Shown in pieces: positions 8,149 through 17,277 of a stretch of DNA of 48,392 nt. A program made the position numbers and the translations under genes. The notes below the pieces were generated by a model, which did not search any database, was not told the origin of the DNA, and saw only the letters and a list, made by a program, of their open reading frames with translations. This DNA comes from Alphaproteobacteria bacterium UBA6149. Lineage in GTDB: Bacteria > Pseudomonadota > Alphaproteobacteria > Rickettsiales > UBA998. The stretch spans positions 53,787 to 102,178 of the forward strand of contig DIUV01000050.1 of NCBI GenBank assembly GCA_002423155.1, in the 5' to 3' direction. Every line of letters starts with the position of its first letter. Within the stretch, counting starts at the first letter, position 1.

Positions 8149-9138
8149 ATGAAAACAGTAGCATTTTTTAATAACAAGGGCGGCGTGGGCAAAACTTCTT
8201 TGGTTTATCATTTGTCATGGATGTTTGCTGATCGCGGAATTCCCGTACTAGCGGTTGATTTAGATCCACAGTCTAATCTAACATCAATGTTTCTGAGCGA
8301 GAAAAGATTAGAGGAATTATGGCAAGATGGTGATGCCAATACTATTTCGGATAGTTTGAAGCCGCAAATGGTGGGAACTGGGGATATAAAATCTCCACAT
8401 GTTGAAAAACTTAGCGATAATTTAGGGTTGATTCCTGGAAATTTGGCCTTGTCAAATTATGAAGATGAATTATCGCAGGCATGGACAGAATGCTCCGCGG
8501 AAAAAGAGCGAGGATTTAGAATTACTTCTGCGATTTATCGTATAATTCAACTCGCTATTATTCAACATCCTGCGCAGATTATTCTCATTGATATTGGTCC
8601 AAATTTAGGTGCAATTAATCGAGCAGCACTTATTTCTACAGATTTTATAGTTTTACCGTTAGCTCCTGATTTGTTTTCTCTGCAAGGGTTAAGAAATCTT
8701 GGTCCAACTCTTAGACGTTGGAGGTCTCAGTGGAAAAAGGCAAAAAGCAATTTTACTCAGGATACAAATTTACTATTACCAGAAGGTGAAATGAACCCAA
8801 TAGGCTACGTGGTTATGCAACATGGGGTTAGAGATAGTCGCCCTGTACAAGCATATCAGCGTTGGTTAGATAAAATACCTAGTATATATCGAGAATATAT
8901 TTTAGATGAAAAAGTTCAGAATGTACCAGATACCAATGACGATCCTTATAAATTAGCGCAGTTAAAGCATTACCGTAGTTTAATGCCTTTAGCGCAAGAA
9001 GCAAATAAACCAATTTTTTATTTAAAGCCAGCGGATGGGGCGATTGGTTCTCATGGTGAGGCTGTGCAGTCTTGCTATAAAGATTTTCATGAATTAGCTA
9101 AAAAAATAGCTAATAATATAGGGTTAAACATCAAATAA
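8149..9138 (+). CDS. ParA-like ATPase partner of the AlbA_2 protein
   Basis: The 329-residue product is a MinD/ParA-type P-loop ATPase. It has a deviant Walker A motif NKGGVGKTS (Lys10 and Lys15), the A' motif AVDLDPQSNLTSMF and a Walker B region IILIDIGPNLGAINRAAL. The C-terminal third (YQRWLDKIPSIYREYIL) is unlike plasmid ParA proteins. No ParB-like gene or parS-like repeat is adjacent, so classical plasmid partition is unlikely. Its ATG directly follows the stop codon of the AlbA_2/GHKL gene. The two genes end three bases before the convergent rsh stop, and base composition is AT-rich (20 of 60 G+C in row 8401). Together they look like a transferred two-gene cassette. Confidence 0.8.
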   Translation: MKTVAFFNNKGGVGKTSLVYHLSWMFADRGIPVLAVDLDPQSNLTSMFLSEKRLEELWQDGDANTISDSLKPQMVGTGDIKSPHVEKLSDNLGLIPGNLALSNYEDELSQAWTECSAEKERGFRITSAIYRIIQLAIIQHPAQIILIDIGPNLGAINRAALISTDFIVLPLAPDLFSLQGLRNLGPTLRRWRSQWKKAKSNFTQDTNLLLPEGEMNPIGYVVMQHGVRDSRPVQAYQRWLDKIPSIYREYILDEKVQNVPDTNDDPYKLAQLKHYRSLMPLAQEANKPIFYLKPADGAIGSHGEAVQSCYKDFHELAKKIANNIGLNIK

Positions 9139-9141
9139 TCT

Positions 9142-11334
9142 CTACCCATTATAACGTTCCACCGCCTGCACCACATCCTTAGAGCGCAAACCTGCGATAA
9201 TATTCTGCAAATGCCGCGCATCACGCACCTCTATATCCACCAGCAAGTCAAAAAAATCGGAGGAACGATTGGCAATGCGTAAATTATTAATATTGCCCCC
9301 CTCGCGAGAGATTACATTGGCAAGCGTAGCCAAAGCAGCGGTTTCATGAGAAAGAGTGGTTTTTAAGCGTCCGACATAGCGAGGGTCACTGCCGCCAGCA
9401 CTTTCCCACGACACCTCAATCCAACGCTCAGGTGCGTCAGAGAAATTCTCTAAAGTTTCACACTCCATCGTATGGATGGTAATGCCTTTGCCGGTGGTGA
9501 CAATGCCGACAATTCCATCACCAGGAATCGGGTGACAACAGCCCGCAAAATGGATTGCCATGCCAGGAATAAGTCCGCGGATGGGCAGTGCATTGCTGAC
9601 TTTATCTATATCTAATTTTCTGGTTTTGCTAACTATATTAGTTGGTTTTTTCTTGGAAGCGGCATCCAAAACATTGCCAAAAACCGCCTCAAAAACCTGA
9701 TTACGCCCTAAAGTTCCTTCGCCCACATCGGCTAGAACATCGTCAATCTCGCGACGTTTTATGCTGCTGAGGATGGCTTCGAGCATTTTATCGCTATAAT
9801 CTTTACCTTCTTGCTTGAAAGTACGAGATAATATGGCGCGCCCAAGGGTAATATATTCATCGCGCTGCTGAGTGCGGATATATTTACGGATTTCTGAACG
9901 CGCTTTCCCCGTAACCACAAAACGTTCCCAAGCCGGGCTCGGAGTTTGGCTTTTAGAGGTGATAATATCAACCTGATCGCCGTTTTTTAGCTGAGTTTTT
10001 AAAGGGACAATCCGCCCATTTACCTTGGCACCCACGCAGCAACTACCCACGCCCGAATGCACGGCAAAGGCAAAATCCACAGGAGTTGCACTGCGCGGCA
10101 ACACAATAATATCGCCTTTAGGGGTAAAGCAGAACACCTGATCGTGATACATTTCCAGCTTGGTATTTTCCAAGAACTCTTCGGGGTCATCGCTGCGTTC
10201 TAAAATTTCTAATAATTCGCGTACCCAGCGGAATTGTTTACCATCAATCTGAAAATCGCGCCGTTGTTTATACGACCAATGCGCTGCCACCCCATATTCA
10301 GCAATATCGTGCATTTCCTGCGTGCGGATTTGCACTTCAATACGTTGCTGCCCCGGACCAATCACCGAAGTATGAATGGATTGATAACCGTTATTCTTAG
10401 GGGTAGAAATATAATCTTTAAACCGCCCAGGAATAGTATGAAAAGCCGCATGAACTGCTCCCAATGCCTGATAACATTCAGGAATTGTGTGCACTAAGAT
10501 ACGGAAAGCAATAATATCAGAAAGCTGCTCAAAGGGGACGTTTTTACTCTCCATCTTCTTCCAGATGGAATAAGGTTTTTTCTCCCGTCCATCGAGCAAA
10601 ATAGGTTCTACCCCCGCTTCTTCCATTAATTCACTCAAGCGCGAAAGGATTTTTTCTACCTGTGCTTTTCCTTGGCGGCGTAAGAAATCCAATCGTTTTA
10701 CAATGGATTCACGCGCTTCTGGATACATCTGCGCGAAGGATAGATCCTGTAAATCTTCCTTCATCTGGCGCATACCAATCCGCTCGGCTAGCGGCGCATA
10801 AATCTCAATAGTTTCTTTGGCGATGCGTTTGCGCTTATCTTCCGACTTAATATAATGCAAAGTCTTCATATTATGCAGACGATCAGCGAGCTTTACCAAC
10901 AGCACACGCAAATCTTCCGACATGGCGACGACTAATTTACGAAAATTTTCCGCCTGCTTGGAACCTTCGGACTTAATTTCTAAGCGATTTAGTTTCGTCA
11001 CCCCATCCACCAAACCGCGTACTTCTTTGCCAAACAATGCTTCTATCTGGTCTAAAGTTGCTTCGGTATCTTCTACCGTATCATGCAATAAAGCGGTTAT
11101 AATCGTTGCAGTATCTAACTTCAAAGAAGTTAAAAAATAGGCAACTTCAACAGGATGTGAAAAATAGGGGTCGCCCGAAGCACGCGTTTGCGTGCCATGC
11201 GCCTGCATAGCAAAAATATAGGCACGATTAAGCGCATCCTCGTCCACATGGGGATCGTAAGATTTTACTTTCTCGACCAAATCCATCTGACGGATAGTAC
11301 CCATCTTTTTAATAGCAGTATTTTTTAAGTTCAT
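9142..11334 (-). CDS. rsh: Bifunctional (p)ppGpp synthetase/hydrolase (Rel/Spo)
   Basis: This 730-residue enzyme makes and degrades the alarmone (p)ppGpp in the stringent response. The hydrolase HD domain is intact (His60 in PYFSHPVEVA, His84-Asp85 in ALLHDTVEDT). The synthetase domain follows (YSIWKKMESK, DIIAFRILV, GRFKDYISTPKNNGYQS, EVQIRTQEMHDIAEYG). Then come a TGS domain (VFCFTPKGDIIVLP), a Cys/His-containing segment (HFAGCCHPIPGD) and a C-terminal ACT domain. A single complete bifunctional enzyme is usual in alphaproteobacteria. The first ATG (11334) is kept, but ATGs at 11304 and 11286 fit family N-termini better, since homologues begin near LVEKVKSYDP, and no clear ribosome site favours the first. 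Confidence 0.95.
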   Translation of the reverse strand: MNLKNTAIKKMGTIRQMDLVEKVKSYDPHVDEDALNRAYIFAMQAHGTQTRASGDPYFSHPVEVAYFLTSLKLDTATIITALLHDTVEDTEATLDQIEALFGKEVRGLVDGVTKLNRLEIKSEGSKQAENFRKLVVAMSEDLRVLLVKLADRLHNMKTLHYIKSEDKRKRIAKETIEIYAPLAERIGMRQMKEDLQDLSFAQMYPEARESIVKRLDFLRRQGKAQVEKILSRLSELMEEAGVEPILLDGREKKPYSIWKKMESKNVPFEQLSDIIAFRILVHTIPECYQALGAVHAAFHTIPGRFKDYISTPKNNGYQSIHTSVIGPGQQRIEVQIRTQEMHDIAEYGVAAHWSYKQRRDFQIDGKQFRWVRELLEILERSDDPEEFLENTKLEMYHDQVFCFTPKGDIIVLPRSATPVDFAFAVHSGVGSCCVGAKVNGRIVPLKTQLKNGDQVDIITSKSQTPSPAWERFVVTGKARSEIRKYIRTQQRDEYITLGRAILSRTFKQEGKDYSDKMLEAILSSIKRREIDDVLADVGEGTLGRNQVFEAVFGNVLDAASKKKPTNIVSKTRKLDIDKVSNALPIRGLIPGMAIHFAGCCHPIPGDGIVGIVTTGKGITIHTMECETLENFSDAPERWIEVSWESAGGSDPRYVGRLKTTLSHETAALATLANVISREGGNINNLRIANRSSDFFDLLVDIEVRDARHLQNIIAGLRSKDVVQAVERYNG

Positions 11335-11407
11335 TTGCGCATTATGCCATAAAATGATTTAAGAAACCATTATGGAATTTTATTTTTTAGAGGCAATCAA
11401 AACAATA

Positions 11408-11440
11408 CACGACAGCACCTAACTTAGTGATACTGTCGTG
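11408..11440. repeat. Solo hairpin made of MITE-A end sequences
   Basis: CACGACAG (408-415 of this row) and CTGTCGTG (433-440) enclose a second small stem, CAC.TAA.TTA.GTG. The arms match the terminal motif of the family A elements elsewhere in the window but no core lies between them. It sits between the rsh start and the end of the isocitrate-dehydrogenase-like gene and may end or process the latter's transcript. Confidence 0.5.
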
Positions 11441-11479
11441 CAGAGGTTTTTATAGTATAAAGGCAAAATATCAAAAAAA

Positions 11480-13507
11480 TCACTCAGGATCCAAATTCAG
11501 CGCCTCAATCTTTTTCCGCAGAGGATCACTAGCAGCAAGTGGTTGGCTAGCCTGCGTCAAACTCAAGGTTTTTTCTAGCACACGCAATTTATTTTCTGCT
11601 TCCTGTGCTGAATCTCCTAATATTTTTAACAACTCCACCTTCACCGCTTGCAGCATCACGCGAGTATCAACCACTTGGGGTTTTGCATCGGCATTTATGC
11701 GTTTAGGGCTAAGCTTGGTCACGTGTTTTCCGCTGGCATCTATCCACCCTAAATCCGAGGTTACATAACCACGTTTAGTCGCTTCAACATAAGCTTTGCT
11801 TAATGCACGACCATAATTTTCCACCTGTTCGTTGCCTTCTACTTGCCCTGCCCGTTCAATGGCTTTGGCAACCCCAAAAACAATTGCTCCGGGATTAAAA
11901 CATAAAAACCCAGTATTTTCCAAACCCACCGAACCAAAGATACGATCAGGCGCAGTACCACCAGCACCCGTTTCTACACAAAAACCTTTATTGCTAATCA
12001 AAGCCGAATCATAAGAAATATAGCTATTGGCAAGCCGCGGATATAAATCCGCCACAATATCGCCCCAGAGATTATTCAAAGCGAGGATAACCCCTGCTTC
12101 AGGCGGAGAAGAAATCATTTCCGCAGTGATGGCTTCGGGGTTACGCACCTGCGCAGTAATTCCTGCTTTTTGCAAAGTTTCTGCGCGCTCATGCAACACT
12201 TCTTCAATTGCCTTAGCAAAAGCGGCTTCGCAACCATGCGCATAATGAAACCCAAAATAAATATACAAAATTGGTTTTACGTCTTTAGCGGTAGATAATG
12301 CATAATCAATCATACGGTTAGCATAATCACGCGCGGATTGTAAATCATTGGTAGTCACCATCCACATTTGCCCTTTACGCACGGCAAAATGATGTTCTTC
12401 GGCGCCTAAACGTATATTAATAGTCCCCCCAGTTTCCGCGCGGAAGCTAATACCCCCATATTCATCCCCATAACCATTGGAGAAACGTCCAATATATACG
12501 GCATGTTTAGTATGATCAAAGCCAATGCCTTTTTCTTTCACCGCTTGCAAAACATGCGCCATTTGCCGACCATAAGCATCATCAGGCGAAAGCAAGATAA
12601 TCGGAATGGGGGACTCGCCATCACGCGCAATTACATCCGCGAATACGTCATCAACAATAATCCGCCCAGTTAAAATCGGCTCGGGCACGCCAGCATCATG
12701 AAAACGGGTTTTATAATCCCGCAAATAAATATCGGTCGCCATTTTAGCAATCGGCGCATCCACACCTTTTAATACGGTATTTTTCACTGCTAATTTAATT
12801 TTAGCATGGTTACGAATTGCCTCTTCAAAAGTGGTACGAATAAGCGCCTGCACCGACTCGCTACTTACACTCGTCACCTGCAAAGGCGAACCAGATGACA
12901 AACGGAAATTTTTCCCCGTTGCCCCATAAAGAATTTTAGTTTTACCTTCTTCGTTAGTAAAACTCACCTCAATTTCAGTTTTTTCTGCACTATCTGGCGC
13001 ATAAAGCGTAATTGCATTTGCCGAGCGTCCAGATTCTAAATGGTTCAAAGTAACGGGTGATGCAGGGCTCCAAGAAGTTTTCAACGGCTCAATCAAGTCT
13101 GCTCCTTCGGCAGGATAACGAATAATCGAACCATCCGCCCCCTCTTCCCCACGCAAAACCGCATTGGGAGAAGCACCGCCCCCGAGGGTTTTTAAAGCAT
13201 CTTCCGTGGGTGTGCCAGCACGTTCAACTTTATTCCACACATATTCTAATTGTTCTTTGGTTGCCGAAGCTCCCGGAAATTTCACCGCTGGTTCGGCTGG
13301 CGCTTTACGCAAAGCCTCAATCGTATTCCACACAGTTTTACCATCCGTCTTCACCCGTTCAGGCAGGCTCCAATCATGGCGCACAAACCGCCCTTTCCCC
13401 AATTTCTCCTCAGCAGGATTTAAGAACAAATCATAAATCATATCCCCCGTAAGGCGGAAAGTTTGGTCACCCTCAATCAGGTGAATATGGGTCATTTTAT
13501 CAGTCAT
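11480..13507 (-). CDS. Large isocitrate dehydrogenase-like protein
   Basis: The 675-residue product resembles the isocitrate/isopropylmalate dehydrogenase superfamily. The segment AVKNTVLKGVDAP, with DIYLRDYKTRF and RIIVDDVFADVIA, recalls the KNTILK...RLIDDMVAQ region of type II NADP-isocitrate dehydrogenases. The later motif ETGAGGTAPDRIFG recalls the ETGAGGSAPKH motif of monomeric enzymes. The size is between ordinary subunits (about 400-480) and monomeric enzymes (about 740). I start at the ATG at 13507, preceded by GGAGCATGT; an ATG at 13552 adds 15 residues. If correct it oxidises isocitrate in the TCA cycle. Exact type and cofactor are uncertain, and a related dehydrogenase activity is possible. 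Confidence 0.6.
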   Translation of the reverse strand: MTDKMTHIHLIEGDQTFRLTGDMIYDLFLNPAEEKLGKGRFVRHDWSLPERVKTDGKTVWNTIEALRKAPAEPAVKFPGASATKEQLEYVWNKVERAGTPTEDALKTLGGGASPNAVLRGEEGADGSIIRYPAEGADLIEPLKTSWSPASPVTLNHLESGRSANAITLYAPDSAEKTEIEVSFTNEEGKTKILYGATGKNFRLSSGSPLQVTSVSSESVQALIRTTFEEAIRNHAKIKLAVKNTVLKGVDAPIAKMATDIYLRDYKTRFHDAGVPEPILTGRIIVDDVFADVIARDGESPIPIILLSPDDAYGRQMAHVLQAVKEKGIGFDHTKHAVYIGRFSNGYGDEYGGISFRAETGGTINIRLGAEEHHFAVRKGQMWMVTTNDLQSARDYANRMIDYALSTAKDVKPILYIYFGFHYAHGCEAAFAKAIEEVLHERAETLQKAGITAQVRNPEAITAEMISSPPEAGVILALNNLWGDIVADLYPRLANSYISYDSALISNKGFCVETGAGGTAPDRIFGSVGLENTGFLCFNPGAIVFGVAKAIERAGQVEGNEQVENYGRALSKAYVEATKRGYVTSDLGWIDASGKHVTKLSPKRINADAKPQVVDTRVMLQAVKVELLKILGDSAQEAENKLRVLEKTLSLTQASQPLAASDPLRKKIEALNLDPE

Positions 13508-13598
13508 ACATGCTCCAGTTAACTCGTAAATCATAAGTAATACTGCAACCATACATGGTTTTTACTTATAAACAGTTAACGGGATGAGAGAAATTTTA

Positions 13599-16500
13599 TC
13601 AATGACTAGAAGGTGAAGGAGAGTAAGAACGTGAGGGATGATTTACGCGCCCATGGTAGCCGACCACAGAAACAGGCACGATATTTGCTGGCTTTGCCGC
13701 CGCAGCAGGTTCAATAATTGCTGGAGAAACACAAATTTCTGACTCAGGGAAATGTAATTCCGCCTTACGCATTTCATCAAATAATTTATGTGCCAGATTA
13801 TCCAAAACATCCGCCCTGCCCACAAACTCAGGATTAGTATTTATTTCTGCTACCGCGCCAAAAATTTTATTGAGCAATTTAATACGCGCATCGTCATCTG
13901 GCAAAGCATGAATTAAATTCTCCAGCCGCAAACTCGCCTGATTTTGCAACTCGGAACCAGCTTGGGCAGAAAATATAGCATATACGGCATAATCAATTCT
14001 TTTTTCATTATCATCAGTGCTATGCTGGTTATTAGATAAAGATAACATTATCTCCGCTGCTTTGTGCATATTTTCTTCGTTTAAAATATTACCATCAATT
14101 AGCTCGCATAATGTAATCATAATTTTAGTTGAATGCATATTGTCTTTTTCAGCATATAAAATAGAAACCATTTTTTCAGCAATATTACTTTTTTCTGCCA
14201 CGTCAGATGACAACTCCAGCATTGCTTTATAAGCAATTATTTGCTGATCTGAACTTGTCACTTGCGGAGCTAATTCTGATAACATCTGGAAGGTTTTTAT
14301 CTTCCAAGCACTGTCTTCTAAAGTATCATCATACTGTAAACTTGTAGGGCTCATTTTCGTTACTGCATCATTAAGTGCCGCCAACTGCCAATCAGGATTA
14401 TTTAGGCTCTCAATTTTTTGCACCCAATCAGCTAATAATTTTTCATCAGGTTCTTTATTATTGGTTGCTTCACTCAATAATTTAAAAGATTCATGTAAAT
14501 CATCATACTGTTTTTTCAACAAACTCGCCTGCTCCCTAGTTTCCTCAAAACAAGCCAAACACTCAAGAGCATTATCACGTTGATAAGCGCTATTCATTGC
14601 CAAACCATCTTTTAGCAATATTGCAAGAGCATCTTTTATGCGCTCATCATCCGCAGGCAAACCAACATCTTTTTTATCTAAAATGATTATTGCTGCCCGA
14701 GATCGCAAAGCAGGGGTGGAAAATTTCTCCATATTATTATACAAAATATCAATAGCTTGTAACTGCGTAACTGGATTGCTGACGTTCTCTACAACTTGTT
14801 GTACTGCAACAAATATATCATACGCATAAGTAAACATGCTATCTGGCGCCTTAAGCTCTTGTAAAACAATATCTGCCGCAGCTTGTTTCTGGTTTTCGTC
14901 TTCTGTATTATAAAAAATTCTTTGTGCATAATGAACTCTATCAGGCACAGATTTAAGCTCGCCTATCTGCTCTAATAAAAACTCTGCAAAAAAATGTCGT
15001 TGTGTATTACATTTAGTATTAATACTAAAATTACTAGCAAGTTCTTGGGCACGCAGTTCTGGCGTTGCCAATTGCAATACCTGCTGTTTATACAAATCCA
15101 AGGATTGATCAACTATGTCATCTTTCCCAGTGTAACACTCTCCCAACAGATGTACCACATAGCGCGTTATTTCCAAGCGCTCATCTTGTGGAATCCCAGC
15201 AATATATTCTTCTAATTTTTCAATATTATGATCCTTAAACACCGCGCCAATCGCCTGACTCCGTTGTATAATATTAGGATATTTCACCACCTCCATAATC
15301 AATGCCGGATCAGGCAAAGAATCTGGCGAGGTTTTTCTGGTTTGTCGAAAAAACCCTTTGGCTAATTCGGTAGGATTTTGCAAATTAGCGATTTTTTTTC
15401 TAAAACTAACCGCATCTCTTTGTGCGCGAATATTTTCTTCTTCTTCATGTTGAGTTATATATTCAGGAATATATTTTTTAAATCGCTCAATTTTCTGCTC
15501 TCGCTCACGTAGTTCAATTCCCCATTCTTGCAAGGAACTATCATGATACTTAACCAAACCTTGTTCGATGGATTCCTTGCTCCAACTAGTCTGCAAAGCC
15601 ACAAATCCCGGCTGACCATCACCATAAAGCCGTGTATCCATGGTAAATTCCCCTGCTTTACCATCATTCACTGTATCACGCACAAAATTGCTCAATGAAC
15701 TAAGCAAAGCATCTTTAGTCCGAGAATTACCTTTAGTATCTGCACCATAAACTTTTGCGGGGATTAATACAGTTTCTCCATATTTATTGGTATAAGGCTT
15801 AAGTAATTGCCGCATAAGCGGATAACGCGCTTGGGGGTCGTCCATACTAACCAAATAAGCGGCTAAAGTTCCCGCTTCAATATCTTTGGGGACATAATGA
15901 AAATTTATGCCGCCCAATTCCCGCATACAAGATTCCCAATGCTGGCGGCTGGACATTTCACCAACTTTTTGCGGATCACGCGTGATTAATATGCAAAGAG
16001 AATAAGGTTTATAACCATCCGCGGATGGGTGAGTACGCTTATAGTAATCTAAATTCTCCCCCCGTTCTAGTAACAACCGAGTATCCGCATCCACAACATC
16101 TGCGTTGTTCTCACCTTTGCGAGAATTTTCCAATTGAAAATCATCCAACAAATCCCATTTCATCCGCTCTTCTAGGAACTTACCCAGCTTTATTGCTGGT
16201 TCCCATTGTTTTCTATGCGGATTAGAATTAAAACTTTGCAATTTTGCCATATCATCAGGGTCACGGCGAATTTCGCGTTGTTCTATGGTTTTTCCTGCAT
16301 CACGCGGATTTTCTTCCAGAGCTTTTTTATAAGCAATTTTTGCTTGCCCATTATGCAATGCAATATAATCTTCCAAACGATCATCAATAGATTTTCCGCC
16401 ATCTGCCAAGGCAATTATTCGGTCATCTTTTCCATCGGGAAATAAACTATTCCACAGAGCAGCCGCAGGTCTTTGTTCGCCGGATTCGGCAAATGCTTGG

Positions 16501-16766
16501 CGCGATTTTTCGCTTAATTTATCAGGCAGATTTTTAGCTGCGTCACTCAATGCATCTGGCGACATTTTGGCTAATTCTGCAAATTCTATACTAGAAAAAT
16601 CCGCTCCTTTGCTCAAAGCCAGCGCGAAATAATCGCGCACGGCTGCTTGTTGTTCTTTTGATAAATCCCCCTGCTGAGCAACTTCTCCCAACAACCGGTC
16701 AATCAATGAACCATAGCGTTTCTCATCCAGCTCAATATAAGATAAAATCCCCGATTTATCGCCCAT
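13599..16766 (-). CDS. Large protein of unknown function, helical-repeat C-terminal half
   Basis: I do not recognise a named family. The 1055-residue product is soluble, with no signal peptide or membrane segment. The N-terminal part (about 250-400) has a compact domain with LCILITRDPQKVGEMSSRQ, HWESCMRELG, HYVPKDIEAGTLAAYLVS and AKVYGADTKGNS. I have a vague impression of similar ITRDP..MS....W.SC patterns in effector-like and phage-like proteins but cannot name one. The second half is a long run of short amphipathic helices, compatible with HEAT/ARM-like repeats, and the tail is Ala/Pro/Ser-rich. The ATG at 16766, preceded by GAGGGGC, overlaps the upstream gene by 11 bases; the longer reading starts with TTG at 16793. 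Confidence 0.7.
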   Translation of the reverse strand: MGDKSGILSYIELDEKRYGSLIDRLLGEVAQQGDLSKEQQAAVRDYFALALSKGADFSSIEFAELAKMSPDALSDAAKNLPDKLSEKSRQAFAESGEQRPAAALWNSLFPDGKDDRIIALADGGKSIDDRLEDYIALHNGQAKIAYKKALEENPRDAGKTIEQREIRRDPDDMAKLQSFNSNPHRKQWEPAIKLGKFLEERMKWDLLDDFQLENSRKGENNADVVDADTRLLLERGENLDYYKRTHPSADGYKPYSLCILITRDPQKVGEMSSRQHWESCMRELGGINFHYVPKDIEAGTLAAYLVSMDDPQARYPLMRQLLKPYTNKYGETVLIPAKVYGADTKGNSRTKDALLSSLSNFVRDTVNDGKAGEFTMDTRLYGDGQPGFVALQTSWSKESIEQGLVKYHDSSLQEWGIELREREQKIERFKKYIPEYITQHEEEENIRAQRDAVSFRKKIANLQNPTELAKGFFRQTRKTSPDSLPDPALIMEVVKYPNIIQRSQAIGAVFKDHNIEKLEEYIAGIPQDERLEITRYVVHLLGECYTGKDDIVDQSLDLYKQQVLQLATPELRAQELASNFSINTKCNTQRHFFAEFLLEQIGELKSVPDRVHYAQRIFYNTEDENQKQAAADIVLQELKAPDSMFTYAYDIFVAVQQVVENVSNPVTQLQAIDILYNNMEKFSTPALRSRAAIIILDKKDVGLPADDERIKDALAILLKDGLAMNSAYQRDNALECLACFEETREQASLLKKQYDDLHESFKLLSEATNNKEPDEKLLADWVQKIESLNNPDWQLAALNDAVTKMSPTSLQYDDTLEDSAWKIKTFQMLSELAPQVTSSDQQIIAYKAMLELSSDVAEKSNIAEKMVSILYAEKDNMHSTKIMITLCELIDGNILNEENMHKAAEIMLSLSNNQHSTDDNEKRIDYAVYAIFSAQAGSELQNQASLRLENLIHALPDDDARIKLLNKIFGAVAEINTNPEFVGRADVLDNLAHKLFDEMRKAELHFPESEICVSPAIIEPAAAAKPANIVPVSVVGYHGRVNHPSRSYSPSPSSH

Positions 16767-17109
16767 AAGCCCCTCGTTTTTCAAAGGATTCAACCCGAGT
16801 TAGCCTATCTTTATCAACTTCCAGTTTTATTATGGTATCTTCTGGCAAAACTTCTTTTAAATTAATCAACTGGTTACGTATATCCACCAACCCACTGGGC
16901 AAATCCTCCGACTCGCCAACAATCTCTCGTGCATCTAAAATTATCCGCCACGGCAGAGCAGTACGAAAAGATTCGATGCCGTGCATATCCAGCAATTCGT
17001 CCACGAGAATTACTTTGTCGGATAATCCACCTTCACCAAAAAATTGTTGTAGTTTTTCCCCAATTGCCACGCGCATATTCTTTGAGGAAACATTATCAAA
17101 ACAAATCAT
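16756..17109 (-). CDS. Small hypothetical protein coupled to the 1055-residue gene
   Basis: The 117-residue acidic protein begins MICFDNVSSKNMRVAIG and contains LPWRIILDAREIVGESEDL. I recognise no family. The ATG at 17109 is preferred over a TTG at 17163, which would add 18 residues. Its last codons overlap the start of the 1055-residue gene by 11 bases in another frame, the arrangement expected for translational coupling and for two proteins needed together. There is no signal peptide or membrane helix. It diverges from the rodZ-like gene across about 168 bases. Confidence 0.65.
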   Translation of the reverse strand: MICFDNVSSKNMRVAIGEKLQQFFGEGGLSDKVILVDELLDMHGIESFRTALPWRIILDAREIVGESEDLPSGLVDIRNQLINLKEVLPEDTIIKLEVDKDRLTRVESFEKRGAYGR

Positions 17110-17277
17110 AATTCTACCAACAAAAGGGATTTCAGCGACTTCAAACAGACAAACATTTAACAATTATAAACCATAATCATCAATATATTATAACAATGTT
17201 AATGTTTTGTGACAAAGGACTACAAAACAAACTTTTTCTCATTTCCCCATCAAAAAAACTTCTATATACTCTTCCCC

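Noticed and set aside
8149..9138. Plasmid-type partition locus
   Set aside because: There is no ParB-like gene, no iterated parS-like site and no replication gene nearby, although the ATPase is ParA-like.
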